Positions 8,479 through 17,307 of a stretch of 64,000 nt of DNA are shown one piece after another. Under the pieces are notes generated by a model, which was given only the letters and a program-made list of their open reading frames with translations, was not told the DNA's origin and made no database searches. Source of the stretch: Bacillota bacterium. GTDB lineage: Bacteria; Bacillota; Clostridia; Acetivibrionales; DTU013. The stretch is from positions 1-64,000 of the forward strand of contig JAEZCO010000031.1 of NCBI GenBank assembly GCA_023433505.1, in the 5' to 3' direction. The stretch's first letter is position 1, and each line of letters starts with the position of its first letter. The translations under genes and the position numbers were made by a program.

Positions 8479-8501
8479 ACTATTCAACAAAGGTTGATAG
8501 T
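8479..8501. promoter_or_regulatory. Imperfect dyad upstream of ABC pair
   Basis: ACTAT-T-CAAC / GTTG-ATAGT inverted repeat with a one-base bulge, about 140 bp upstream of the ATPase start. It may be an operator for the FtsX-type transporter; no adjacent regulator gene is present to support this. Confidence 0.3.
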
Positions 8502-8531
8502 GTATGTACTTGTGGAAAGATAAAAAAGCAT

Positions 8532-8576
8532 AAAAAAGCGAGCATACTTCGTTTGGAAATACACACGCTTATTTTT
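8532..8576 (-). terminator. Terminator after ketopantoate-reductase-like gene
   Basis: Minus-strand AAGCG...CGCTTTTTT hairpin about 50 bp past the stop codon. Its 3' half (TCCAAACGAAGTATGCTC) is clearly similar to the terminator behind the Crp gene at 21061-21104 (TCCAAAGAAGATATGCTC), so the two belong to one terminator family. Confidence 0.6.
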
Positions 8577-8625
8577 ATGGACTATTATTACTCTTTATCA
8601 ATTAAAGGTGCTGAAGAGAGTTGAA

Positions 8626-9567
8626 CTATTTTGCTTCTTTTTGGTATTTTTCATCCGATTTCCGTACAAACACATCCAAATTGGGAGTTAGAACTTTTGA
8701 CTTTGCTTTCATTTTATAAAAAGCATCATATAACCCCTTTAGTTCCACAAAGGCCCCTTCCACCTGATTTGCCAGCGGCGAATAGTGAAACAGCTTATAA
8801 AACAAAAAGTTCAAATGCTTATGCCGCTTTACAAAATCCGCCTGCCTGGCGGGAATTATCTCATATCTCAGGTCCTTTAAGACATCGTACCCCTCGTTCA
8901 TCGCAGCTACCACCTGCCTTAAAATTTGATTGTCTTTGGCAACCGCTTTGAAGTCGTAATCCTTGATAAATGCTGCCAGATTCATTGACAGAACCATTAT
9001 TATATGACTTTTCAGCCAGGCGTCTATATTTTTTTCGTACGTAATCTTATATCGGGTGTTTCTAAAGATTTTTTCCAGGGAATCCTGAAACAAAACTCCT
9101 TTTCCCAGGCCGCCGACCACCATTTCGCCGGCATTAAACCGTAAGACAGAGATGCGGTTTTTCTCTCTTTTGCCACCGCTTAGCTGAAAACCAAAAACAA
9201 TATTTTTTCCTTTTTCGCTGTGTGCCTCGAGATAAGCTTCCATCTCTGAAGCAGTTGCATTGTTTCCAACAAGCAGGATATTCTCACTGCCGTTTTGAGC
9301 AAGGATCGGCAGAACCTGAGGAAAGTCTGTGTATTTCATCGTTACAAAAATCACGTCATAGATATCATCCTGCCTTAGCTCACTAATAATTTTTACTTTA
9401 TCAACGGTTGTCCTGCGCTGAAAGTAATGACGTAATACAATGCCGTTGCTCTTCAATTCTTCTGCACGTTTTCCTCTTGCCAGAACAGTTACATCATTTT
9501 TTCCCCGTATAAGGACATGAGCCAGGAGACTGCCTTGAATTCCGGCGCCATAAATTAAAACTCTCAT
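8626..9567 (-). CDS. Ketopantoate reductase family (ApbA/PanE-like) protein
   Basis: 313-residue protein with an N-terminal NAD(P)-binding Rossmann motif (MRVLIYGAGIQGSLLAHVL), the ApbA-type ILLVGNNATASEMEAYL segment and a C-terminal all-helical domain. Family members reduce 2-dehydropantoate to pantoate with NADPH, but many paralogues in Firmicutes have no assigned substrate. No panB/panC genes are nearby, so a direct role in pantothenate synthesis is unproven. Start: ATG at 9567 beginning the Rossmann strand with a GGTGG-type site upstream; an earlier in-frame start adds 12 residues not seen in the family. Confidence 0.8.
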   Translation of the reverse strand: MRVLIYGAGIQGSLLAHVLIRGKNDVTVLARGKRAEELKSNGIVLRHYFQRRTTVDKVKIISELRQDDIYDVIFVTMKYTDFPQVLPILAQNGSENILLVGNNATASEMEAYLEAHSEKGKNIVFGFQLSGGKREKNRISVLRFNAGEMVVGGLGKGVLFQDSLEKIFRNTRYKITYEKNIDAWLKSHIIMVLSMNLAAFIKDYDFKAVAKDNQILRQVVAAMNEGYDVLKDLRYEIIPARQADFVKRHKHLNFLFYKLFHYSPLANQVEGAFVELKGLYDAFYKMKAKSKVLTPNLDVFVRKSDEKYQKEAK

Positions 9568-9735
9568 GGGTATTACCACCTTTCCTCTATGCCATTGGTA
9601 CAAGAGTTGATAATATACAATTGTTGAATAATAAACAAATGTATGTTATTATCAGATTAGCAAAATAATATACGTTTTTCAATAGGCAGATTTGCGTAAT
9701 CGTTCATTAAGCAACATTTATTGTAACTTTGTTTA

Positions 9736-9906
9736 TTAAGGAGTTTTATGGATAGGTATGCTCACAAGCATATGTATGTTGCCCGGCATTAGGCGCCCCT
9801 CAATAATCTCTACTCCATTATATTTGCATAGCTGTTTTAATATTTTTCGTATGCTTTGAGTGTACGAGCTTTTTACGTCGGGTTTTATAGTTTGCACAAA
9901 ATAATG
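9736..9906 (-). pseudogene. IS200/IS605-type TnpA transposase relic
   Basis: About 56 codons match the middle of the Y1 transposase TnpA: SIRKILKQLCKYNGVEIIEG followed by RLMPGNIHMLVSIP. In active TnpA the last motif reads MPDHIHMLVSIPP, and its HUH histidines bind the metal. Here the first histidine is Asn, the catalytic tyrosine region is missing and the frame ends early, so it is inactive. The relic underlies the promoter region of the BclA-like gene on the opposite strand. Confidence 0.75.
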
Positions 9907-9922
9907 CATAGTACATATACTA
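9896..9922 (+). promoter_or_regulatory. Candidate sigma-K promoter for the BclA-like gene
   Basis: AC at 9896-9897, 16 bp, then CATATACTA at 9914-9922. This fits the sigma-K consensus AC-N16-CATANNNTA. It lies about 60 bp upstream of the ATG at 9984, a sensible position for late mother-cell expression of an exosporium protein. Confidence 0.5.
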
Positions 9923-9983
9923 TATTAACTAGTCAGTGTATATGGCCCTCGTCATGCCCCTACATCTATTGAGGAGAATAGAA

Positions 9984-10877
9984 ATGAGTACTTTACAAAT
10001 AGGGAAAAATAATGCTGGCACTGTAAACTCCGGGGATACTGTTATTTTTGACGAAACAATTGAGAATACCGGCGGCATCGCCTATAATAATGCTACAGGC
10101 ATTATAACGATTAGTGAAAATGGGACTTATGTGGCAAACTGGTGGGTTTCTACCCAATCCTCCCTATCGCCGAATATCATTTTTACTCTAAACTCCAGTT
10201 CCGGAGCGTCTATTCGAGGGAATTCACCGATTAAAACCGGAAATACCGGAGGCATTGCCATTTTGGAAGTGACCTCGGCACCAATAACGTTATCTCTGCA
10301 AAACACCTCAGCCGACACCGTATATTTTTCGAGTACAGTGCCCGTGAAGGCCAGCCTGATGATATTCAGCATAATTACCGCATCGGCGGATGTCTCCGAA
10401 TGCTTTGAGCGCAATCAACTGGTCAATGTATTGACTCAGATAGTAAACCTGTATCCAGGAGCCGACATTACTCTATATGGTATACAAATAGGGGGGATAC
10501 CGGGGCAAGTACAGTCACTTTATACGGCACCAGGTTCTTCTCTTGCCGGCCTTTTTGTGACATCCTCTGATCCACAGGGTCTTTTCTATTTTAATATAAA
10601 TGATATCACTGCTTTTGAACTGACAAACAGTAGCTATAACAACACAATAACTTATTTGCCATTGCCCGATTCATTTGTCGAAAATTGCGAAACAATTATG
10701 ATTCCTACTATTTATAATTCTCTGAATATTGGAGAAACCAGAACATTTTTAGTAGCCAATAATTATGAAATTACAGGAAGGATCTATCTTAATGAATATG
10801 GAATGCTGGTGCTTGCGCCGGAAAGTGGAGCAAATCCAGCCTTTATTGTTCCTACAAAGCTTGGATTTTATTACTGA
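9984..10877 (+). CDS. BclA C-terminal-domain-like (C1q/TNF-fold) exosporium-type protein
   Basis: 297-residue protein. Residues about 10-135 form a beta-rich domain with the GxVNSGDTVIFDETIENTGG and NGTYVANWWVSTQ motifs found in BclA-type C-terminal jelly rolls of Bacillus and Clostridium spore surface proteins. The last 150 residues are Thr/Ile/Asn-rich and not recognised. There is no collagen-like GXY stalk and no signal peptide, as expected for a protein made in the mother cell. Start: ATG at 9984 with GAGGAG 8 nt upstream; an ATG at 9936 lacks a site. A sigma-K-like promoter precedes it. Confidence 0.65.
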   Translation: MSTLQIGKNNAGTVNSGDTVIFDETIENTGGIAYNNATGIITISENGTYVANWWVSTQSSLSPNIIFTLNSSSGASIRGNSPIKTGNTGGIAILEVTSAPITLSLQNTSADTVYFSSTVPVKASLMIFSIITASADVSECFERNQLVNVLTQIVNLYPGADITLYGIQIGGIPGQVQSLYTAPGSSLAGLFVTSSDPQGLFYFNINDITAFELTNSSYNNTITYLPLPDSFVENCETIMIPTIYNSLNIGETRTFLVANNYEITGRIYLNEYGMLVLAPESGANPAFIVPTKLGFYY

Positions 10878-10972
10878 GAATGCTGCAACATTTAGTTTTT
10901 GCCATACCAAAAGGTCATCTCTGATTATAACTACTATCTTGTTAACAAATTCGATTTTAAAAACACTCCTTC

Positions 10973-11611
10973 TCAACTTAAGTATGACAAATATTCAAAA
11001 GCTGTTATTCCATATATGCTTTTAAAATGCTTATTTAAATGTGTTAAATCGACAAAACCACATTCTGCAACTGCTGAATAAGCATCTTTGTTTTTTTCAA
11101 TTAACTGCTTTGCAAGTTCAACCTGGGAGTTCAGGAAATATTGATATGGCGAAATTCCGGTACTGGCTTTAAACATTCTGATAAACTGAAATTTCGATAT
11201 ATCAAGTTCTCCGCAAATGTCGTCAAGTCTCAGTACATTTTCGAGACTGCAATGAATCCTATCTTTTGCTTTTCTGATCAAGTCATTTTCCTTCCTGCAA
11301 CTCATAAAAAGATTAGGCTGGGTAAAGGTATCAGCAAGAAACAAAAGCAACTCACTGCACACTGCTTCATCTTTTCCGCTTAATATTGCACAAGAAAGGT
11401 TCGGTATTCTTTGCTGAAGCCTGTGATTATACACAATTGGAGAAGAGAAGCGGACTGCATCCTTCTTTTCAAGGATCTCTAAAAACAGCTTTGACTCAAT
11501 ATATACCATAACATAATCAATACCTGTCTTATCATGTGCCATACCGTCATGGGGCTGCTCCGGATTAAAAAGCATAACCCCATTTTGATACGATGATTGT
11601 AGAATTCTATA
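10973..11611 (-). pseudogene. AraC family regulator, 5'-truncated
   Basis: Encodes the back half of the sensor domain (MLFNPEQPHDGMAHD...) and an intact AraC DNA-binding domain with two helix-turn-helix motifs (LRLDDICGELDISKFQFIRM and AYSAVAECGFVDLTHLNKHF). The frame is blocked by TAA at 11612-11614, and the first part of the cupin sensor (the usual H-x-H-xx-Y region) is missing. A fragment in another frame upstream (VNIEFYNHRIK) does not restore it. An internal start at 11575 could still give a 200-residue DNA-binding protein. Target unknown. Confidence 0.65.
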
Positions 11612-11760
11612 TTAACAGTCTTTTGATGTTTCTGCAAAAATTCTTTAAATATTAGCAGTTCTGCCCATAGCTGAAGCATCAATATATTTTTTTACTAGGC
11701 TTTACTAATATCTGCATTATCAATATATAATCTACATACTATCAATCCTCGCGACAGATT

Positions 11761-11774
11761 CTATGTGCCTTGAG
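11761..11774 (-). repeat. 14-nt dispersed repeat, copy A
   Basis: Minus strand CTCAAGGCACATAG directly after the T-run of the aldo/keto reductase terminator. Matching copies: 59263-59276 and 61355-61368. Each follows a TTTTG tract downstream of a minus-strand gene. Confidence 0.45.
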
Positions 11775-11779
11775 TGTGC

Positions 11780-11816
11780 AAAAAGATGCCGTCAGAACCT
11801 GGTGGGCCCTGGCGGC
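11780..11816 (-). terminator. Terminator after the aldo/keto reductase gene
   Basis: Minus-strand stem GCCGCCAG / CTGACGGC with one G-U-type mismatch, followed by ATCTTTTTG. It lies 33 bp past the stop codon. Confidence 0.7.
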
Positions 11817-11848
11817 TGGATCATCCTGGAAGGACTTGACCGACTTTC

Positions 11849-12967
11849 TTATTTCTCAAGTTCCTCTGCTATCGTTTTTAAGTTTTCAATAATAGCTATA
11901 TGCTGAGGACAAACTCTCTCACAGTTTCCGCAAGCAATACAGTCCGAGGCTTTGCCGCTCATTCTGGTTTCAAGTCCGTAACGCCTCTTCGTGCCGAGCA
12001 GATCATTATAAATCATCTTGCGGTTATAGGTCGCAAAAACATTAGGAATGAGTATATTCTGCGGGCAGCCTTCAACGCAATACTGGCACGCTGTACAGGG
12101 AATACTGGGAATTTCACTGAGCGCTTTGCGCGCTTTTTCAATGACAGCAAGCTCATCCGGACTAAGCGGTTTGAACTTTTCCATAAAAGATACGTTGTCC
12201 CGTACCTGGTCTATCGTCGACATTCCACTCAGCACCGTTATTATGCTGTCCATTGAGGCCGCATAACGTATGGCCCATGAGGCCAGCGAGGCATTGGGGT
12301 CGGCGTCTTCAAATATTTTCCGGATGTTTTCAGCCGGATCCGCCAAAAGACCACCCTTGACCGGTTCCATCACAACGATGGGTTTGCGGTGTTTCAATGC
12401 CACCTCATAGCATTTTCGGGCCTGAATTGTGGGGCTTTCCCAATCGTCGTAATTTAGTTGAAATTGGACAAACTCCATCTCCGGGTGCTTCGTCAAAATT
12501 TTGTCCAGCGCTTCCGCGTTGTCATGGATTGATAGGCCGATATGCCGCACCACTCCTTTTTCCTTAAGCTCACGGACATAGTCCCACATCCCGAAATCGT
12601 CAAAATATTTGGTGCGGCTGTCTCCCAGATTATGCAGCAGATAGAAATCAATGTATCCCGCGCCTGTGCGCTCCAAGGAAGTCCAAATCATGTTTCTGGC
12701 TTCTTCTTCCGTTTTCACAATCCATACCGGGCATTTTGTCGCTATTTGAAAGCTTTCACGGGGATAGCGGTCAACAATTGCCGCTTTCATTGCCTCTTCT
12801 GATTTTCCGCCGTTATAGGCCCAGGAGGAATCAAAATAGCTGAAGCCTTTGGACATATATAGATCGACCATTTCCTTTGTCTGTTCAATATCGATTTCTT
12901 CACCGATCATCGGCAACCGCATAAATCCGAAGCCTAATTTCGGAATGTTTTCACCTAAATATCCCAT
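11849..12967 (-). CDS. Aldo/keto reductase with C-terminal 2[4Fe-4S] ferredoxin domain
   Basis: 372-residue enzyme. Residues 1-280 form an aldo/keto reductase barrel (KLGFGFMRLPM start, SSWAYNGGKSEEA with the catalytic tyrosine, GAGYIDFYLLHN). The C-terminus carries two cysteine clusters, CTACQYCVEGCPQ and CIACGNCERVCPQ, each of the CxxCxxCxxxCP type, for two 4Fe-4S clusters. Such clostridial enzymes may couple NAD(P)H and ferredoxin electrons; the carbonyl substrate is unknown. Start: ATG at 12967 with GGAGGGG upstream. It is transcribed divergently from merR across a MerR-type promoter, which implies induction by that regulator. Confidence 0.88.
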   Translation of the reverse strand: MGYLGENIPKLGFGFMRLPMIGEEIDIEQTKEMVDLYMSKGFSYFDSSWAYNGGKSEEAMKAAIVDRYPRESFQIATKCPVWIVKTEEEARNMIWTSLERTGAGYIDFYLLHNLGDSRTKYFDDFGMWDYVRELKEKGVVRHIGLSIHDNAEALDKILTKHPEMEFVQFQLNYDDWESPTIQARKCYEVALKHRKPIVVMEPVKGGLLADPAENIRKIFEDADPNASLASWAIRYAASMDSIITVLSGMSTIDQVRDNVSFMEKFKPLSPDELAVIEKARKALSEIPSIPCTACQYCVEGCPQNILIPNVFATYNRKMIYNDLLGTKRRYGLETRMSGKASDCIACGNCERVCPQHIAIIENLKTIAEELEK

Positions 12968-13103
12968 AAAATACCACCCCTCCATATTATCGCTGTATTT
13001 GACATCCTGCTAGAGTGACATACCGCCCTGTTTGGCAATCATCTGTAACTCTCCTTTCATAGGTTTAATGCGCTTGCAGTAAATCACGTCATGGTATAAA
13101 ATG

Positions 13104-13134
13104 ATGTTATCACTTAGAGTTATATCTAAGTCAA
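13104..13134 (-). promoter_or_regulatory. MerR-type promoter with 19-bp spacer and operator palindrome
   Basis: Minus-strand -35 TTGACT (13129-13134) and -10 TAACAT (13104-13109) are separated by 19 bp. A perfect palindrome ACTTAGA-N6-TCTAAGT (13112-13131) fills the spacer. The over-long spacer with a dyad is the diagnostic layout of MerR-activated promoters. It drives the aldo/keto reductase gene; merR starts 38 bp away on the other strand. Confidence 0.8.
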
Positions 13135-13172
13135 GGTGCTTTTAAAAATATTTTTATACGGAGAACAAGAAG

Positions 13173-13577
13173 ATGAGTTTTACGATTAATGACATTGCAA
13201 AACAGTTTAAGCTTTCCCCCCACACAATCCGGTTTTATGACAAAGAAGGCCTTCTTCCCTTTGTCTCAAGGAATAAATCCGGAAACAGGGAATTCACGGA
13301 ATCTGATTTAAATTTATTCCGGCTGATTTGCTGTTTAAAAAACACGGGAATGTCGATTAAAGGTATAAAGAAATATATTGATCTTGTCATGGAAGGCTCG
13401 GATACCATAGTTCAAAGATATAGATTGCTCAAAGATCATCGCAGCGAGATTATAAAACAAATGGAGGCACTTCAGGATAATCTCAGCCTGATTGACTCGA
13501 AAATTGAAACGTATCGCTCTCCTGAGGCAGCTAAGATTATCAAGGAGAAATTGGGAATGGTATCGGAGGAAAAGTAA
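13173..13577 (+). CDS. MerR family transcriptional regulator
   Basis: 134-residue MerR protein: winged helix at the N-terminus (IAKQFKLSPHTIRFYDKEGLLP), arginine-rich wing, then an antiparallel coiled coil (residues about 75-125). It lacks the cysteines of metal sensors; proteins like this (YhdM/AdhR-like) often respond to aldehydes or redox stress. It is divergent from the aldo/keto reductase gene and almost surely activates it from the palindrome in the shared promoter region. RBS GGAGAACAAGAAG precedes the ATG. Confidence 0.9.
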   Translation: MSFTINDIAKQFKLSPHTIRFYDKEGLLPFVSRNKSGNREFTESDLNLFRLICCLKNTGMSIKGIKKYIDLVMEGSDTIVQRYRLLKDHRSEIIKQMEALQDNLSLIDSKIETYRSPEAAKIIKEKLGMVSEEK

Positions 13578-13627
13578 ATCAAAGCATGGTCGCTTGCCCT
13601 TCCCTTGACAGTCCCGGACAAGACTTT

Positions 13628-13655
13628 GGGCAACAGGTTGTTGTGCCTGTTGCCC
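13628..13655 (+). terminator. Hairpin downstream of merR
   Basis: Perfect 10-bp stem GGGCAACAGG/CCTGTTGCCC with an 8-nt loop, 50 bp past the merR stop codon. The T-run is weak (GATAATATTTA), so termination may be partial. Confidence 0.55.
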
Positions 13656-13849
13656 TGATAATATTTACCGTGCCAATTTCAATGTAAAGTTTTGCTATTT
13701 TAGCATTCTTCCAGATTCCGCACCCTGCTTGTCCGGCAGATTTGTCGTATCGGTGCCCCAGATCGTATATGCGTTCGCAAATGTAGAAACAGGCAGCAAA
13801 GGCAATATGTGATGCTATTGCCATCATAGACTCGTGCAGCTTTCTCCTT

Positions 13850-14683
13850 TTATCCCTTCAAGCCCGTCATGGTAATACCTTCCAGTAAATATTTCTGTCC
13901 CGACAGGAAAATTATCACACAAGGCACAATGATTGTCGTCGATGCGGCCATAAGCTGCTCCCATCGGGTATTATATGCACCTTGAAACATCTGAAGGCCT
14001 AAGGCTAATGTGTAATTTGCCTCGTTGGTGAGATAAATGAGAGGTCCCATAAAATCATTCCAGTAAAACATGAATGAAAAAATAGCTATAACGATCATAG
14101 CCGACCGGCTCAATGGCAAAATAATACTTGTATATATTTTAAAATATGAAGTACCATCCACGATCGCCGCTTCATCCAATTCAAAAGGAATACTCATATA
14201 GAATTGGCGCAGCAGAAAGATGTTGAAAGCTCCGCCCCCAAAAAATGCAGGCACTATCAGGGGAGCAAAGGTACCGACCAAGCCTAGGGCTTTCCATCCA
14301 AGGAACTTCGGAATCAAAGTTACGGCTTCCGGAAGCATCATACTGGTTAAAATAAGTTTAAACCAGAAATCTCTCCCTCTCCACCTGAGGCGTGCAAAGC
14401 TGTAAGCGCACAATGAACTTGCAGCTAATGTGCCAAGCATTCCCAGCACCAATACGATCATGGTATTTTTAAAATATACGGCAAAAGGTACAATTGTCAG
14501 CGCATGGATATAATTTTCCAGTTTTACAGGCTTCGGCAGCCATTCAGGCGGCATTATAAATATTTGCTGCAGCTCCATCAAGGAGCTTCTTACCATCCAG
14601 ATAAACGGAAGAATAAAGAGGATGGAGAGCAAGGCAAGCAAGGCATAAACTCCTGCGTTTTTTATTTTATTCCCTTTTTTCAT
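13850..14683 (-). CDS. Carbohydrate ABC transporter permease (MalG/AraQ type)
   Basis: 277-residue membrane protein with six TM segments. The EAA loop is PFELDEAAIVDGTSYFKIYTSI and the C-terminus is YLLEGITMTGLKG, both standard for the second permease of CUT1 sugar importers. Its start overlaps the stop of the upstream permease gene by 4 bp. It is the last gene of the five-gene unit yesN-yesM-SBP-permease-permease. No glycoside hydrolase is attached, so the sugar cannot be deduced; an oligosaccharide is likely. Confidence 0.9.
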   Translation of the reverse strand: MKKGNKIKNAGVYALLALLSILFILPFIWMVRSSLMELQQIFIMPPEWLPKPVKLENYIHALTIVPFAVYFKNTMIVLVLGMLGTLAASSLCAYSFARLRWRGRDFWFKLILTSMMLPEAVTLIPKFLGWKALGLVGTFAPLIVPAFFGGGAFNIFLLRQFYMSIPFELDEAAIVDGTSYFKIYTSIILPLSRSAMIVIAIFSFMFYWNDFMGPLIYLTNEANYTLALGLQMFQGAYNTRWEQLMAASTTIIVPCVIIFLSGQKYLLEGITMTGLKG

Positions 14684-15624
14684 GAATTTTTTCTCTCTCC
14701 TTCATAATAAACTAAGGACCCGAATGATTTAAAAATGAGAAGTGTAAACAGCAGGATGATTACAAAGAGAATCCAGGCCAGTGCCGAAGCATATCCCATC
14801 CTGGTATTTCTAAAGCCTTCACGCCACAGCAGGAATACATAAAACAAGCTTGCATTGTTGGGTCCGCCCTGTGTCAGTATATATGCCTGGGTAAATACCT
14901 GAAATGAACTGATAACCGCCATAATGGCATTAAAGAATATGGTTGGGGATACCATAGGCAAAGTGACATGAAAGAATTTGTGGAAGCTGTTTCCTCCGTC
15001 AATATCTACCGCCTCATAGTACATATGTGGTATTCCGCTTAAGCCTGCAAGAAATATTACCATCGTCGCGCCTGTTGTCCATAATCCTGTCAAAACCACC
15101 GAAGGGACTACCGATTCCTCTGCGAAAAGCCACTGACTTGTCGGCAAGTGAAGGGATGACAGGACATTGTTTACAAGGCCGAGGTCGGGGTTTAAAAGCC
15201 ACATCCATATGATTGCCGAAGCTACTGCCGGTACGATGGAAGGAAGATAAAACACCGCCCGGAAGAAGGACCTTCCTTTAATATCATTATTCAAAAGCAA
15301 CGCCATTAAAAATGCGAAAATAACACTGGCGGGCACATTTAAAACTACATAATATAAAGTCACCGACAAGGACTTATAAAAAAACGGGTCGGTCCTGGAA
15401 AAAAGCTCCTTGTAGTTTTGAAGCCCTATGAATTGAACTTTGTTAAAAAGGGCGTAATCCGTAAAGCTATAAAAAAGGCTGGCTATCATCGGTCCCAGAA
15501 AAAAAACCAGGAAACCCGCAATTGCAGGTAAGGCAAATAAAACGCCATAAAACTGCTCTTTCTTCCCAAATTTCATGGATTTTACCGCCTTACCCGGTAA
15601 AACATGAACAGATAATTTACTCAT
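14680..15624 (-). CDS. Carbohydrate ABC transporter permease (MalF/UgpA type)
   Basis: 314-residue protein with six TM helices and the EAA motif YYEAVDIDGGNSFHKFFHVTLP. It is the first permease of the CUT1 importer encoded here. The open frame extends to 15747 into the solute-binding-protein gene, but the ATG at 15624 with GAGAGAGG upstream begins the normal N-terminus. The shared ATPase (MsmK/UgpC type) is absent, as usual for CUT1 operons in Clostridia, where one housekeeping ATPase serves many importers. Confidence 0.9.
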   Translation of the reverse strand: MSKLSVHVLPGKAVKSMKFGKKEQFYGVLFALPAIAGFLVFFLGPMIASLFYSFTDYALFNKVQFIGLQNYKELFSRTDPFFYKSLSVTLYYVVLNVPASVIFAFLMALLLNNDIKGRSFFRAVFYLPSIVPAVASAIIWMWLLNPDLGLVNNVLSSLHLPTSQWLFAEESVVPSVVLTGLWTTGATMVIFLAGLSGIPHMYYEAVDIDGGNSFHKFFHVTLPMVSPTIFFNAIMAVISSFQVFTQAYILTQGGPNNASLFYVFLLWREGFRNTRMGYASALAWILFVIILLFTLLIFKSFGSLVYYEGERKNS

Positions 15625-15700
15625 CGTGGTAACCTCTCTCAAATGATTGGATAAAAAGGGCAGGACACGGAATGCCCTACCCTTCTTAAATTCAGCCGGA

Positions 15701-17134
15701 TTATTGATCCCTTCTGCCTTGTACCTGCTCCTGAGCTTTTGGCTCAATAGCTTTCATCGCATCAGCAGCGCTCTGCTGCCCCAGCCATACTTTATCCAGC
15801 GCAGGATTTGCAATATCCATGATTTTGTTATAATTCTTCACAGTGAAGGTCGGGCCTGTTACACTATGATTCAACATCATATCAATTACGGCATCCTTGT
15901 AGCCTTCAGGACGTGCCGGCCCTGTGGCCCACCTATCAACCAATGCGGGATCCGAATAATAACTCTTCAAGGAAGGCATCCAACTGCCGCCCTTAGTCAG
16001 TTCCATCGTACTTTCAGGGTCAATCAGCATCTTTACCAACCCCCAGGCATCCTCCGCATGCTTGGTGGAAGAGAATATTGAAAACATAGCGCACACAACC
16101 ATCGTTGTAGGATTTTCCTTGAGTTTTGGAAGTACGCCTACGCCATAATTAACTTTTGCAGTTGCAGTTGCCTGATTGGACCACTGTCCGTCAAGCACCA
16201 TGGCTACCTTCCTGGTCAGAAGCGCCTGGTCGGTTCCGGGCATGGACTTTATCTGAACAGGTCCCGGATGGACATGATGGACATTGATCAGATCTGCAAT
16301 ATTTTGCAGGGCATCCGTTGCCTCGGGTTGGCTTAAGCCGAATTTTCCATCCTTTGTTACAAAATCACCGCCGTTTTCATACACAAAGTTGCCCCATGCT
16401 CCCCACCATCCGGTGAAACCGCTCACGCCGTATTGTTTTATTTTTTTAGGGTCAAATCCGGGTTGGGCTGCATTCTTCCCTGTCTGATCGATGGTCAGCT
16501 CCTTTGCCACTTCAACAAATTTATCCCAGGTCCATGCTTCCGAGTATTTTGCAGGAGGCGTTTCTACCCCTGCGGCCTGGAATAAGTCCTTGTTATAATA
16601 CAACAAAAACATTTCGGGTCCGGGCGCTATGCCTATAAGTTCATCCTTCCCTGACCAATAGGTAATATTCGGGACAAGCGTATCGAGATTGAAAGTTGAA
16701 TCCTCGTCGGTAAACTTTTTAAGGTTCAATAGCTTTCCCTGTTCCGCAAGCGGGAAGGTAATGGTCGCGGATTCCATCATCGCAACATCCGGTGCATCAT
16801 TTCCGGCGATCATCGCTGTAAGCTTGGTATCGTAATCGGACGGAATACATTGAGCATCCACGATTACACGTCCGTTTGTTTTTTCTGTATATCGCTTTGC
16901 CGCCTCATCATTGATTTTTTTCTCATCAGGAGATGCCCAATAAGTGAATTTAAGCCTCACGGGTTCAGCGCTTTGTGTTTGTTGTCCACTTGACGATACT
17001 GCTGCAGTTGCATCTGTAGCAGTACTCTTTTCAGTTGCCGAAGGGGTATTACTGCCGCAGCCGGCAAGCATCAGGCTGTTTAATAGTAGAATTATCAGAA
17101 CAGCCGCCATTAATTTATAAGCATTTCTTTTCAT
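15701..17134 (-). CDS. Sugar-binding lipoprotein of ABC importer
   Basis: 477-residue family 1 extracellular solute-binding protein. It has a lipoprotein signal peptide ending LMLAGC, a Thr/Ser/Ala-rich linker and then a two-lobe fold (VRLKFTYWASPDEKK, MIAGNDAPDVAMM, TWDKFVEVAKELT, FTGWWGAWGNFVYENGGDFV). It captures the substrate outside the membrane for the two permeases that follow. It is placed after the yesM/yesN genes, so the two-component system probably controls it in response to the same sugar. Confidence 0.9.
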   Translation of the reverse strand: MKRNAYKLMAAVLIILLLNSLMLAGCGSNTPSATEKSTATDATAAVSSSGQQTQSAEPVRLKFTYWASPDEKKINDEAAKRYTEKTNGRVIVDAQCIPSDYDTKLTAMIAGNDAPDVAMMESATITFPLAEQGKLLNLKKFTDEDSTFNLDTLVPNITYWSGKDELIGIAPGPEMFLLYYNKDLFQAAGVETPPAKYSEAWTWDKFVEVAKELTIDQTGKNAAQPGFDPKKIKQYGVSGFTGWWGAWGNFVYENGGDFVTKDGKFGLSQPEATDALQNIADLINVHHVHPGPVQIKSMPGTDQALLTRKVAMVLDGQWSNQATATAKVNYGVGVLPKLKENPTTMVVCAMFSIFSSTKHAEDAWGLVKMLIDPESTMELTKGGSWMPSLKSYYSDPALVDRWATGPARPEGYKDAVIDMMLNHSVTGPTFTVKNYNKIMDIANPALDKVWLGQQSAADAMKAIEPKAQEQVQGRRDQ

Positions 17135-17307
17135 ACATGCTTCCTCCTGTACAATTTGATTTTCATTCGCTGCAGCTCATGTTTCAAGTATATAGAAAAT
17201 GCAAAATAAATAAATTATATATTTTTTATATTGGTACACTATTATTATTTTATTGCATCCAAATCTATTGGAAAACACCCCCGGTTTAAAAGCTCCGGCT
17301 CAAGCTT

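Noticed and set aside
13579..13827. 82-codon minus-strand open frame downstream of merR
   Set aside because: No ribosome-binding site, no recognisable fold, and it overlaps the merR terminator hairpin; composition looks non-coding.
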